DNA of 60,565 nt, from the NCBI GenBank assembly GCA_016786495.1, contig JAEUUJ010000026.1:1-60565 (forward strand). Direction: 5' to 3'. A model generated the notes under the pieces. That model was given only the letters and a program-made list of their open reading frames with translations, ran no database searches and was not told where the DNA came from. The stretch comes from Cyclobacteriaceae bacterium (GTDB taxonomy: Bacteria; Bacteroidota; Bacteroidia; Cytophagales; Cyclobacteriaceae). Position 1 is the first letter of the stretch. Every line of letters begins with the position of its first letter. Below, one piece after another: positions 47,183 to 56,635 of this stretch. Made by a program: the position numbers and the translations under genes.

Positions 47183-47610
47183 CCCCAATCGCAGTTCAGG
47201 TTAGGTTAGTGTCGACTTGCGATTGAGTCGAATGCTTAACCTGAGCGTTTGCCACAATAAATGATTTATGATTTACGGGAGCAACCCTGCAAGCCGGGCT
47301 CTTCATTCACCACTTGCCACAAGCCCGGCTTCAAGATTGTCATCGCCACAATGACATTGTTAATTATCCGACCCGGCCACCCCTGCGTACTTCTATGGAC
47401 ACACAACCACGCAGCTTATTCACCAGCATTTGAACACTGCTCTTCAAACAGGGGCAGCTGTTCGGGTCAGATCAGGAAACCCGATCACTCGGGAATCCAA
47501 AGAAGCCGGTAAGTCATCAGGAAACTCTTGCCTTGCCCCCTGACACCTACCAGCTGTACTTTATTCTAAAACCTGACTCTGAGATGCAGTGGAATTCCGA
47601 TTTCCATAAA
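47183..47610 (-). ncRNA. Candidate structured non-coding RNA (unclassified)
   Basis: A gene-free stretch of over 400 nt, upstream of the terminator at 47150-47182. It has perfect inverted repeats: CAATCGCA (47186-47193) with TGCGATTG (47218-47225); TCAGGTTA (47196-47203) with TAACCTGA (47237-47244), interleaved with the first as in a pseudoknot; and AAGCCGGGCT (47291-47300) with AGCCCGGCTT (47322-47331). I do not recognise tmRNA, RNase P RNA or SRP RNA motifs. The 5' end is unknown, and an attenuated leader of the sigma operon is an alternative. Confidence 0.4.
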
Positions 47611-47639
47611 TCATTTTGTACTTTTCTCGAAATCATGGA

Positions 47640-48203
47640 ATGCTCTCGAAAAAGCCCCATAACGAACTAACCGATGCTGAACTGATCGTTCAGTATAAGC
47701 TCACGGGCGAGAGCACCTGGCTGGGCATCCTGTACACCCGCTACTCTTCGCTGGTATACGGGGTGTGCCTGAAGTACCTGAAAGACCGCGATGACGCCAA
47801 GGATGGCGTGATGCAACTTTACGAAAAGCTCACAGAAACGCTGAAAACGCATGACGTTCAGCATTTTAAGAGCTGGCTCTACGTCACGGCCCGAAATCAG
47901 TGCCTGATGCAGCTCCGCTCAAAAAAGGGAAAATTCACAGAAGAAATTTCTCCTTTTGTTGTGGAAACTGCCCCCGAATTGCATCTCGAAGACGGTGCAG
48001 AACTGGAGACGAATCTTGGTAAATTAGAGCAGTGTATCAACAAACTAAACCCGGAACAGAAAATTTGCGTCCGGCTGTTTTATTTGGAAGAGAAGTGCTA
48101 CAAGGAGATCGCGCAAGTTACGGGATACGATTTGAACCAGGTAAAGAGCTTTATCCAAAACGGAAAAAGAAATCTTAAAATCTGTATGGAACAAAATGGA
48201 TAA
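47640..48203 (+). CDS. Sigma-70 family (ECF-like) RNA polymerase sigma factor
   Basis: About 187 residues from the ATG at 47640 (MLSKKPHNE); a TTG at 47616 would add 8 residues. Region 2 has SSLVYGVCLKYLKDRDDAKDGVMQLYEKL and SWLYVTARNQCLMQLR; region 4 has LFYLEEKCYKEIAQVTGYDLNQVKSFIQNGKRNLK. It overlaps the next gene by 8 bp, so the two are coupled. A TACTTTTC box lies 14 nt before the ATG. Confidence 0.9.
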   Translation: MLSKKPHNELTDAELIVQYKLTGESTWLGILYTRYSSLVYGVCLKYLKDRDDAKDGVMQLYEKLTETLKTHDVQHFKSWLYVTARNQCLMQLRSKKGKFTEEISPFVVETAPELHLEDGAELETNLGKLEQCINKLNPEQKICVRLFYLEEKCYKEIAQVTGYDLNQVKSFIQNGKRNLKICMEQNG

Positions 48204-49509
48204 GCAGAGAGACGATATTGAAAAGTACCTGGCGGGAAAACTCACGCATGCGGAAATGCATGCGCTTGAAAAGAAGGCGCTGAACGATCCGTTCCTGGCA
48301 GAGGCACTCGAAGGCGCTGAACTAATTGACGCTGCTGATTATTCGCGCGACCTTTTGGAACTCAACGAAAAACTAACGAAGCGAAAAGGAATTACCTGGA
48401 CGTGGCCGTTGCGAATCGCGGCAACGGTAGCCCTGCTCGCAATTTCGATGGTCGTGATTTGGGTTGCCTTGAAACAGGATACAAACGATACGCTGGCCCT
48501 TCAACCGGGTGTCTCAAAAGAAGATCCGATCACAACACCCGCCCCCAAAATTCAAACACCACCCGCACCCGAAACGCAACAATCACCCGCCCCCGATACC
48601 GCGTCCCGCTCCGCTCAACCAAAAAAAGAAATTCAATCCACTCCACGGCCTAAACGCCAAAAGCCGTCTGCCACTCCGCAGATCGCAGCCAACAAACAAG
48701 CAGAAGAACTTCCCGCTTTATCAGAGAACCCCGCAACCCCTGAAAATGCGAAAGACATCGTAAGTTCACCGGTTACTGCGGTAGCAGCTGAAGAACAAAA
48801 CAAGAACACGGCAAATGATCCGGAGAAAAAGAATGAAGTCCAGCTTCCTTCGGCCAGTGAGATAAAAATTGCAGAAGGATTTATCGAGGCTGTTGATGCG
48901 CGGCCGACCCTCGTTACCGGAAGAGTGTTATCCGCTGAGGATGGCACGCCCCTCCCCGACGTTAGCGTAGCGCTGAAAGGAACCGCTATCATGACTAAGA
49001 CTGATGCGCATGGCCGGTATTCCATTACCGCAAACAGTCGGCAGAAGACGTTGATCTATTCATCCGAAGGACTTGAAAGCACAGAAGTTAAAATCGATGG
49101 CATCGACAGTACGTATCTGCCGGTGAAAATTGAAATGACCGATGCGGCGCAGGAAGAAGCAGCCGTGGAAACCAGCGGCATGCGCGACTTCGGGCCGACC
49201 AATGTTTACACCATTCCGGCTCACCCCGAAACCGGAAATCGTGCGTTCAAACAGTATCTCGAAAAAAATCATAAGTATCCACGAGAGGCACGCGATCAGA
49301 AAGTGGAAGGCATTGTAGTGATCGAATTTAAAGTTGATGCCACCGGAGCCCTGAGTGAATTCAGAATCGTTCGCGGCATCGGTAACGGCTGCGATGAAGA
49401 AGTTATCCGGTTAATCCTGCAAGGCGCCAAGTGGGTTCCCACTACCAAGGACGGCACACCGGTTAATGACAAGGCCCGCGTGAAGTTCAAGTTTGAACTG
49501 GAGGAATGA
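48196..49509 (+). CDS. Anti-sigma-like transmembrane protein fused to carboxypeptidase regulatory and TonB C-terminal domains
   Basis: The protein has 437 residues. Residues 1-60 are cytoplasmic and resemble anti-sigma factors (IEKYLAGKLTHAEMHALEKKAL). One membrane helix is at about 72-92, then a Pro/Thr/Ala-rich linker to about 230, a carboxypeptidase-like domain near 240-320 (VTGRVLSAEDGTPLPDVSV), and a TonB C-terminal domain near 345-437 (KYPREARDQKVEGIVVIEFKVD). It starts 8 bp inside the sigma gene. It likely holds the sigma factor at the membrane and contacts outer-membrane proteins. Confidence 0.87.
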   Translation: MDKQRDDIEKYLAGKLTHAEMHALEKKALNDPFLAEALEGAELIDAADYSRDLLELNEKLTKRKGITWTWPLRIAATVALLAISMVVIWVALKQDTNDTLALQPGVSKEDPITTPAPKIQTPPAPETQQSPAPDTASRSAQPKKEIQSTPRPKRQKPSATPQIAANKQAEELPALSENPATPENAKDIVSSPVTAVAAEEQNKNTANDPEKKNEVQLPSASEIKIAEGFIEAVDARPTLVTGRVLSAEDGTPLPDVSVALKGTAIMTKTDAHGRYSITANSRQKTLIYSSEGLESTEVKIDGIDSTYLPVKIEMTDAAQEEAAVETSGMRDFGPTNVYTIPAHPETGNRAFKQYLEKNHKYPREARDQKVEGIVVIEFKVDATGALSEFRIVRGIGNGCDEEVIRLILQGAKWVPTTKDGTPVNDKARVKFKFELEE

Positions 49510-50165
49510 TCACGACAAACACCCGGATTTTTTTGATCTGTTTTTTACTTCTTCCAACATTAGTTAGTGGTCAGGAATATCGGGGTGAAAGTTTTCACAG
49601 TGTTGAGATTCTAAAGCTTAATTCAGACTCAACTTTCTCATACGAAGAAAGAGGCGGAGATCTTTGGTTATCTCCCCTTAAAGGGAAATATAAATTAGTA
49701 AAAGATACGCTAATTCTCAATACATTTGAAATTCCCAATGACTCACTTATTGAAGTCCTCTCATTTAAAAATGATTCCTTAAAGTTATCTTTTAAGTTTA
49801 GGGATAAAGCAGGTCGTCAATTATCCGTCAATCATATAGCACTTTGGAAGAATGGAATTAAGAATGATATATGTAATAAACAAATCCTAGATAGTGTTGG
49901 ATGGAGATTTTTATCTGAAATAGAATCAACGTTTGAAAATTTCGATTCTCTAGAAATTATAACTTTTTTTACGGATAAAGAGATAGTAATAAAATCTGTT
50001 TCAGGAAATAATGATTACACTGTCGTAGTGGACAGGACATATGACCTTTGTTTTGATATCCATAATAAAAAATACCTTTGGCGAAGAAACAAGCTAATTG
50101 GCATAGAAGACAAATGGGAAAGTAAAGTTGTTCTTCGAAGGCGAGGCGCCTTAGTTTGGTGGTAG
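49506..50165 (+). CDS. Hypothetical exported protein
   Basis: A 219-residue protein with a signal peptide (LICFLLLPTLVSGQ, to about residue 22). The sequence is AT-rich compared with its neighbours and has no domain I recognise, though the start resembles lipocalin-like beta proteins (GKYKLVKDTLIL). The ATG overlaps the preceding stop by 4 bp (ATGA), so it is translated with the TonB fusion gene. Confidence 0.65.
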   Translation: MITTNTRIFLICFLLLPTLVSGQEYRGESFHSVEILKLNSDSTFSYEERGGDLWLSPLKGKYKLVKDTLILNTFEIPNDSLIEVLSFKNDSLKLSFKFRDKAGRQLSVNHIALWKNGIKNDICNKQILDSVGWRFLSEIESTFENFDSLEIITFFTDKEIVIKSVSGNNDYTVVVDRTYDLCFDIHNKKYLWRRNKLIGIEDKWESKVVLRRRGALVWW

Positions 50166-50233
50166 TGCTAAATTCTCGGTAGGTAAAGTATTTTCTAGTT
50201 TCTATATTTATGAGTTGACCTAACCCGCTGCTC

Positions 50234-51487
50234 ATGAGTATCAAGCTCCGCCTCACCGTCATGAATTTTCTCGAGTTCTTCGTTTGGGGCTCGTGGCTGA
50301 TTTCGCTGGGCGGATACATGTTCACCCTTCCGGGCGATATGTCGACCCGCGGGGCATTGGTAGGCGCAACCTACGGCACGATGGGTATCGCCTCGTTGTT
50401 TATGCCCACGCTCATGGGTATCCTGGCCGACCGGTTTGTCAATGCCGAACGTGTGCTGGGAATTTGTCACCTGATTGGCGCGGCCACATTGTTCTGGGCC
50501 AGCACGATCACCGATGCGTCCCTTCTGTATTATGCCATTTTACTCACCAGCTTGTTCTTCATGCCCACCATTGCGCTGAACAACACCGTATCGTATAGCA
50601 TTCTGGCCTCCAACAATATTGAAATACAAAAAGTGTTTCCGCCCATTCGTGTATGGGGAACCGTTGGCTTTATCGTAGCAATGTGGGGAGTGGATTTGCT
50701 CGGCTGGACCAAAAGCAACAACCAGTTTTTATTTGCTGCTGCGGCAGGATTACTGATGGGAATCTATTCGTTGAGCATGCCTGCCTGTAAACCTGCCAAG
50801 GCTACCAAAGGCAGTTCATGGATTGAAACATTCGGGCTTGATGCCTTTATACTCTTTCGGCAACCGAAAATGCTCATCTTTTTCATTTTCGCCATGATGC
50901 TGGGCGCAGCGTTGCAGATAACCAACGCCTTCGGAGAACCTTTTCTCCACGACTTCGAATCGCGCTATGCCGGCACGTTTGCTGTAGAACACCCCAGCCT
51001 GCTTATTTCGCTATCGCAGATTTCAGAAACACTTTTCATTCTAACGATTCCGTTCTTTTTGAAACGCTTCGGCATTAAGACTGTTATGCTCATGAGCATC
51101 TTTGCATGGGTATTGCGGTTCGCGCTGTTTGGAATCGGCAACCCGGCAGAGGGGCTGATCTTCCTCGTGATGTCGATGATTGTGTATGGAATGGCGTTCG
51201 ACTTCTTCAATATTTCAGGATCGCTGTTTGTTGAAAAAGAATCACCGGTGAGCATCCGCGCCAGCGCCCAGGGACTATTTATGTTAATGACGAATGGTAT
51301 CGGTGCATTGCTTGGTGGAATAATTGCCGGCAAAATTGTCGACTACTTCACGAATGCAGAAGGCATTAAAGACTGGCCAGGCATTTGGTTTACGTTTGCA
51401 GGCTATGCCCTTGTACTCGGATTAATCTTCCCGTTTGTATTCCGGTATAAACACGACCGGAATGCGGTGAGTGCGGTGAAACATTAA
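50234..51487 (+). CDS. Nucleoside permease of the MFS family (NupG/XapB type)
   Basis: A 417-residue inner-membrane carrier with about 12 helices. MNFLEFFVWGSWL at the start and IRVWGTVGFI near 138 match the nucleoside:H+ symporter family. The substrate is probably a nucleoside. It converges with the DUF885 gene, and the palindromic repeat at 51497 lies between them. Confidence 0.92.
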   Translation: MSIKLRLTVMNFLEFFVWGSWLISLGGYMFTLPGDMSTRGALVGATYGTMGIASLFMPTLMGILADRFVNAERVLGICHLIGAATLFWASTITDASLLYYAILLTSLFFMPTIALNNTVSYSILASNNIEIQKVFPPIRVWGTVGFIVAMWGVDLLGWTKSNNQFLFAAAAGLLMGIYSLSMPACKPAKATKGSSWIETFGLDAFILFRQPKMLIFFIFAMMLGAALQITNAFGEPFLHDFESRYAGTFAVEHPSLLISLSQISETLFILTIPFFLKRFGIKTVMLMSIFAWVLRFALFGIGNPAEGLIFLVMSMIVYGMAFDFFNISGSLFVEKESPVSIRASAQGLFMLMTNGIGALLGGIIAGKIVDYFTNAEGIKDWPGIWFTFAGYALVLGLIFPFVFRYKHDRNAVSAVKH

Positions 51488-51496
51488 TGAGTGGGG

Positions 51497-51573
51497 CCCT
51501 CACCCGAACCAGAAAAGACATCTACTCGAATTTTTGTTTGTTGTCTCAAGCGAATGCTTTATTTGGGTGAGGG
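51497..51573. repeat. Palindromic repeat (CCCTCACCC type) between convergent genes
   Basis: CCCTCACCC (51497-51505) and GGGTGAGGG (51565-51573) form 9-bp arms around a 59-nt spacer. The right arm lies in the last codons of the DUF885 gene, encoding its RPSPK terminus. Related elements are at 9785 and 32376. Confidence 0.75.
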
Positions 51574-53280
51574 TCTATAAAATTTCCACGAGGTCTTGAA
51601 ATCTTTCGTGAGTTTCTGATTGGTCAGAATTGCTCGCAGCATTTCAATCGGCATGCTGTTTTCCTGCAGCACTGCATCGTGATATTGCTTGTAGGTCATT
51701 TTACCGCTGTCAACAAGCTCTCTCTTCAACGCATAAAACTGAAACGCACCGGTCATGTATGCCAATTGATACAACGGGCCATAGCCTCCGGTAAATGACC
51801 GCCTGACTTCTGCTGCTGCGTTAGCGCGCTCATGTCCTACCCGGTCAACCAGGAAATCGATGCATTGCTGCGGAGTCCATTTATTAAGATGGTAGTTCAG
51901 CGAGAAAATTATCCGTGCACACCGGTGCATGCGCCAGAAGAGCATCCCGATTTTATCTTCGGGCGACTGCGGGAACTTCATGTCCCAGAGAATCAGCTCC
52001 CAGTACAATGCCCAGCCCTCCGTCCAGAACGGAGTGCGAAAGTTGCGATACGCCTTGTAACGGTTGTTCATAAAGCCTTGCAGGTGATGTCCTGCAATCA
52101 ATTCATGGTGAACTGTGGCGCGGGAAAAGTGCGGATTGTTTCCCCGCATGCTCATCAGTTTATCGTCATGCGACATGTCATCGGTGGGGTATGCGATCTG
52201 CAACACTTCGCCACCCAAAAAGAAAGGGCTGATCAGTTGTTGCCGGGGCGACATCATCCGCATCCGCCAGGTTTCTTCGGCAATAGGCGGTATCGTAACG
52301 AGATCATTTTTTTTCAGAAAATCGACCGATTCATTATAAAGTTTCAACATCGCCTCGGGCTGATAGCCCTCCGGCACATACGTTTGCTTTACTTTTTCCT
52401 GAGCTTGCTTCCAGTTGTCGCCAAAACCCATTTCACGCGAAGCTTTTAATAATTCTGCATCGCACCAGGCAAATTCCTTGTTGGCGATTTCCACCAGTTC
52501 TTCCGGTGAGTAGGGAATCATCTCATATTGAAGCAGCCGCAGCAATTCTTCTCTCCCGATCGGGTTACCGATAATGCCGCTGCCGTCATCTTTCGGTAAA
52601 GACGCATCGTCAACTTTCACTTTCAACGCGGCCGCAAACCTGGTGAGCGTACTGTCGAGGCGCTGATAGGGCTTTTTAACCCACCAGCTAAACTGCGGAT
52701 CATAACCGTTGTAAAACTCAAACACACTCTGCAGCGCGTCCTTCTGACCATTGATCGCATTTTCTGCACGTGAGGCTACTTCCCGCGTCAGGTTAGGATC
52801 TTGCTTGAGTTTCTTCATGATGTCGCGGATGGATTTGTTAACCTCATCAAGCTGACTGGCAACCAGGTTACTCTCGAGATGCAGTCCGCGCCTGCGTTTC
52901 TTTTCCAGTTCGTAAATCGGAACACCGGGTGCTACGTATTTTTCAATCACCTTCATTTCTCTTTCTTCGGTATTGAGCAAGGCGAGCTCATTTTCGAGAT
53001 CGCGCTTCACGAGAAGGTAGTCGGCCCGGCCACCTGTAGCCATCTTCTCAAACGGAAGTTGCTCGAGTTTATTCAGGTAATCTTGATAAAAAACTTTAAA
53101 GCGTTCTCTTCGTTCAGGAGAGTTCTCAATAAAATAAAATCGCTCCAGACTACCCCGGTCGGCACGAAGCTGCACCATCAGCGGATAAACTTCGGTAACA
53201 GAAGACTCTGTTTGACTGAATGCAGGATGGCAAAAAGAGAAAACGATGAATACAACCGGGAGGCAGCGATACAGTTTCAT
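51559..53280 (-). CDS. DUF885 family exported metallopeptidase-like protein
   Basis: A 573-residue protein with a signal peptide (to about residue 22, PAFSQ). The DUF885 zinc motif appears as HELIAGHHLQ, with a downstream acidic ligand region (FWTEGWALYWE). Family members are thought to be peptidases but few are characterised. The typical PG of the HExxPGH motif is AG here, a minor change. Last codons lie in a palindromic repeat. Confidence 0.87.
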   Translation of the reverse strand: MKLYRCLPVVFIVFSFCHPAFSQTESSVTEVYPLMVQLRADRGSLERFYFIENSPERRERFKVFYQDYLNKLEQLPFEKMATGGRADYLLVKRDLENELALLNTEEREMKVIEKYVAPGVPIYELEKKRRRGLHLESNLVASQLDEVNKSIRDIMKKLKQDPNLTREVASRAENAINGQKDALQSVFEFYNGYDPQFSWWVKKPYQRLDSTLTRFAAALKVKVDDASLPKDDGSGIIGNPIGREELLRLLQYEMIPYSPEELVEIANKEFAWCDAELLKASREMGFGDNWKQAQEKVKQTYVPEGYQPEAMLKLYNESVDFLKKNDLVTIPPIAEETWRMRMMSPRQQLISPFFLGGEVLQIAYPTDDMSHDDKLMSMRGNNPHFSRATVHHELIAGHHLQGFMNNRYKAYRNFRTPFWTEGWALYWELILWDMKFPQSPEDKIGMLFWRMHRCARIIFSLNYHLNKWTPQQCIDFLVDRVGHERANAAAEVRRSFTGGYGPLYQLAYMTGAFQFYALKRELVDSGKMTYKQYHDAVLQENSMPIEMLRAILTNQKLTKDFKTSWKFYRPSPK

Positions 53281-53529
53281 GGGCTTAGGTACGTTGATCG
53301 ATGTGTAAGTTTACTAAAAACCCGAAGGCTTTCAGTCAAAAACTCCAGAGCCGGTGATCGCTCCGGTTTTCCGGTTCGATCTTCCCGGTCAAGTGGTTTA
53401 AAAACGATCGCGAACGTACGCTTCCGAACGATATCAATTCCTGAAACCAGCAAATCCGCCCGAAAAAAGGCTGTAAAAAGTCTGGTACAGTATTAGATCA
53501 GCAAAAATGGAAATAATCGTCAATAACCT

Positions 53530-53856
53530 GTGAAACGCGTATCCCTGGGCGAATTCGAAGAAATCGTATTGTTAACCGTTATGCTGCTGGAAGGCAATGC
53601 GTATGGTGTAACCATCCTGCATCAGATCATTGAACAAACAGGCCGTTCGGTGCGGCTGAATCAGGTACATGCCTCCCTTCAAAGGCTTGAAGACAAAGGC
53701 ATGATCAAATCAAAAATGAGTGCACCCACGCACGAACGGGGCGGCCGGAGAAAACGACTCTTCACCATCACGTTCTACGGACAAAAAACCCTTGAAGAAA
53801 TTCAGTCGGTGCGGGCAAACTTGTGGGGCATGATTTCCGGCTTACGAAACTCCTGA
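53530..53856 (+). CDS. PadR family transcriptional regulator
   Basis: A 108-residue winged-helix regulator starting with GTG at 53530 (MKRVSLGEFEE). The PadR pattern of YGVTILHQIIEQTG, NQVHASLQRLEDKGMIKSK and FTITFYGQKTLEEI is clear. The large permease gene starts 3 bp later. Such PadR genes usually repress the adjacent transporter. Confidence 0.92.
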   Translation: MKRVSLGEFEEIVLLTVMLLEGNAYGVTILHQIIEQTGRSVRLNQVHASLQRLEDKGMIKSKMSAPTHERGGRRKRLFTITFYGQKTLEEIQSVRANLWGMISGLRNS

Positions 53857-53859
53857 GCG

Positions 53860-56535
53860 ATGGAAGATAACCACACACCCCAGCCACCGGCATGGGCAAA
53901 GAAACTGCTCAGGCTGTATTGCGATCCGCGCTTTCTCGAAGAAGTTGAAGGCGATCTGGAAGAAGAATTTTTATACCAGTGCAAAAAATCATCGGTTTCA
54001 AAAGCCCGCTGGGACTATTGCCGAACTGTACTGGGATTTATAAAACCGTTTGCTAAGCGAAAAAAATCAAATCTCGTATCTCCTATGTTATCCAACCACT
54101 TTAAAATATCGTTCCGCCAGTTGATGAAGAATAAAACATTCTCCTTCATCAACATCTTCGGTCTTACACTTGGGTTTCTGTGCTTTATACTATTAAGCCT
54201 GTACATTCACGATGAACTAAGCTTTGATCTTTTCCATAAAGATTCATCGCGCATTTACAGAGTGCTGCAGCACGAAAAAATGGATGACGGGGCAATGCGG
54301 CATGTGGCCACTACAGCAGCATTGGTGGGCCCGGAAGCAGCAGCGCAGTTTCCGGAAATCGAATCAAGCTTGCGCATTTCGTCTATCGGTCGGCTCACCA
54401 TGGGGAACGACCCGGCTAACCGCGGATATGAAGTGATTACGATAACCGACCCGAACATCTTTTCGTTTTTTGATTTTCCCTTGCTGGCTGGCGATCCGAA
54501 AACTGCTTTGGTTCCGCCAGACGTAGTTGTCGTATCGGAGTCACTTGCGCGAAAATATTTCGGGACTACCGATGTTCTGGGTAAACGAATTTGGACAAGT
54601 GTTGTCCGCAACGATAAACCCGTAGAATTTACCATAGCCGGTGTGATGAAAGACTTTCCAAAGAATTCGTTCCTCCAGTTTGATGTGATCTTTTCGGATT
54701 CAAGCTGGCCATCCATGTTTCCCTGGTATCAGGACCTTATTTCATCCGACTGGGTAAGTAACTCGTATCTAACGTTTTTAAAACTTCGCGATCCGGTAAC
54801 GCAACAGGCGGTTGAACCCAGAATTACCCAACTGGTGAAAGATCATTACCCGGCAACACGGGCATTCAAAAGTGAATTCACGTTGCAACCGCTGGCCGAC
54901 ATTCATTTGAATTCGGCCAATATTCAGGACAGCGATGCGGCACCCAATGGCATGAACTCGTTTTACCTGTACATGTTTGCAGGCATTGGTTTCTTGTTGC
55001 TGCTGATTGCCTGCCTGAATTACATGAACCTTTCTACTGCAGCAGCGCTTAAACGGACCCGTGAAATCGGAACCCGCAAAACGCTCGGTGCGCAACGCGT
55101 GCAACTCATCACCCAGTTTATTACCGATTCGGTGGTGCTTTCGGCTATTGCACTGGTGCTCGCGCTGGTCATTCTTCAGATTATTTTCCCCGCTGTCAAT
55201 CAGTTCACCGATAAGGAACTCGCGCTCACATCATTGCCACTCTCCTGGGCTGCCGGCATTCTAAGTGTGTTGTTTATTGCTGCGCTGCTGGCGGCACTTT
55301 ACCCGGCGTTCATCACAGCACGCATGACACCCGCAGAGGCATTGAAAAAAGAAATCCGGGTTGGCAACTCGCGTTTGCCGCTTCGCAAAATGCTGGTCGT
55401 GGCGCAGTTCACCATCTCCATTATTATGATCTCTTCCACCCTGGTGATCTATGAGCAACTGGACTACCTGCGCAATAAAGACATCGGTATTGAAACGGAG
55501 AACCTGGTGGTAATTGACATTAACAGCGGCCGCTTGCGCAGAAATTTTGAAAGTATAAAAGCTGAATTTGGAAGTCCTGCGGAAGTGATTAGTGTCTCCA
55601 CATCTACGCGTGTGCCGGGCGAATGGAAAAGTTTCCCGGTTGCTACCGTGAGGCCGCAAGGCGAGCCGACCGGCAAAGAGATGATTTATGTGGGGATCGA
55701 CAACGACTTCCTGGCAACGTACGACATCAAACTAAAAGAAGGCCGGAATTTTAATACCGGTCCGGCCGACTCAACAAAAGTCATTCTTACTGAACTTGCC
55801 GTGAAGCAATTGGGGTTGACCAATCCTGTCGGACAAATAGTTGAAATCCCTGTTGTGCGCTGGGGCGGAAGCATCGAGCCCTTGGAAAATGTTTTCCGTG
55901 CGGAAGTTGTTGGCGTAGTTGAAGATTTCCACTTCGAGTCACTGCGAACGGATATGAAGCCGATCATCTTTGTGGCTCCGAATACCCCGGTTCAGCGAAT
56001 TGATTATTACACACTCAACGTAAAAACCAATAACTGGCCCGGTGTGATCGAAAAGCTTCAGGCGATCAACAACAAGATCGATCCGGAAAATCCGCTGGAG
56101 TACACATTCCTGGATAACCGCTTCGAAGGGTTTTATAAAGCCGATGCACAGCGTGGCCAGATCTTCCTCGCGTTCTCACTGGTGGTTGTTTTGATTGCGT
56201 GCATGGGGCTGTTCGCACTCGTATCGTTTGCGGTTGAAACGCGGGTTAAAGAAATCGGCATTCGCAAAGTACTGGGCGCATCGGTCAACAACATTGTAGG
56301 AATGATCTCCAAAGAATTTCTCATCCTGATCATCATCGCGGGTGTCCTTGCTGTTCCGGTTGCTTATTTATTTATGCAACAATGGCTGCAGGATTTCGCC
56401 TACCGGATTAGTCCGGGAGCAGGTGTGTTCATTCTCGCGGGATTGATCATCGGCCTGATTGCTGCAATCACCATTGGGTTGCGAACGGTAAAAGCTGCTG
56501 CGGTGAATCCGGTTAAATCGCTGCGCAGCGAATAG
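53860..56535 (+). CDS. ABC transporter permease of the MacB/FtsX type with N-terminal permease-prefix domain
   Basis: An 891-residue inner-membrane protein. Residues 1-75 match the permease-prefix domain 2 (LRLYCDPRFLEEVEGDLEEEF), which resembles a cytoplasmic cap. Then come an N-terminal helix with a MacB periplasmic domain, an FtsX domain (LNYMNLSTAAALKRTREIGTRKTLGA), a second periplasmic domain, and a second FtsX domain (TRVKEIGIRKVLGAS). No ATPase gene follows in the window. The PadR regulator lies just upstream. Confidence 0.93.
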   Translation: MEDNHTPQPPAWAKKLLRLYCDPRFLEEVEGDLEEEFLYQCKKSSVSKARWDYCRTVLGFIKPFAKRKKSNLVSPMLSNHFKISFRQLMKNKTFSFINIFGLTLGFLCFILLSLYIHDELSFDLFHKDSSRIYRVLQHEKMDDGAMRHVATTAALVGPEAAAQFPEIESSLRISSIGRLTMGNDPANRGYEVITITDPNIFSFFDFPLLAGDPKTALVPPDVVVVSESLARKYFGTTDVLGKRIWTSVVRNDKPVEFTIAGVMKDFPKNSFLQFDVIFSDSSWPSMFPWYQDLISSDWVSNSYLTFLKLRDPVTQQAVEPRITQLVKDHYPATRAFKSEFTLQPLADIHLNSANIQDSDAAPNGMNSFYLYMFAGIGFLLLLIACLNYMNLSTAAALKRTREIGTRKTLGAQRVQLITQFITDSVVLSAIALVLALVILQIIFPAVNQFTDKELALTSLPLSWAAGILSVLFIAALLAALYPAFITARMTPAEALKKEIRVGNSRLPLRKMLVVAQFTISIIMISSTLVIYEQLDYLRNKDIGIETENLVVIDINSGRLRRNFESIKAEFGSPAEVISVSTSTRVPGEWKSFPVATVRPQGEPTGKEMIYVGIDNDFLATYDIKLKEGRNFNTGPADSTKVILTELAVKQLGLTNPVGQIVEIPVVRWGGSIEPLENVFRAEVVGVVEDFHFESLRTDMKPIIFVAPNTPVQRIDYYTLNVKTNNWPGVIEKLQAINNKIDPENPLEYTFLDNRFEGFYKADAQRGQIFLAFSLVVVLIACMGLFALVSFAVETRVKEIGIRKVLGASVNNIVGMISKEFLILIIIAGVLAVPVAYLFMQQWLQDFAYRISPGAGVFILAGLIIGLIAAITIGLRTVKAAAVNPVKSLRSE

Positions 56536-56635
56536 CTTCCACGTTTTGTTCAAACCTAACCCCGAAGAGGATCGATTTCTTCGTCCCAGCCAAAAATTAA
56601 CCTAAGCGCAGCGCATTCACGCTTCTAAAAAAAAG

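Noticed and set aside
47183-47610. RNase P RNA, tmRNA or SRP RNA
   Set aside because: Their conserved motifs are not visible, so I left the RNA unclassified.
53281-53529. A gene or regulator in the spacer before padR
   Set aside because: No credible start, coding pattern or promoter box is visible in it.
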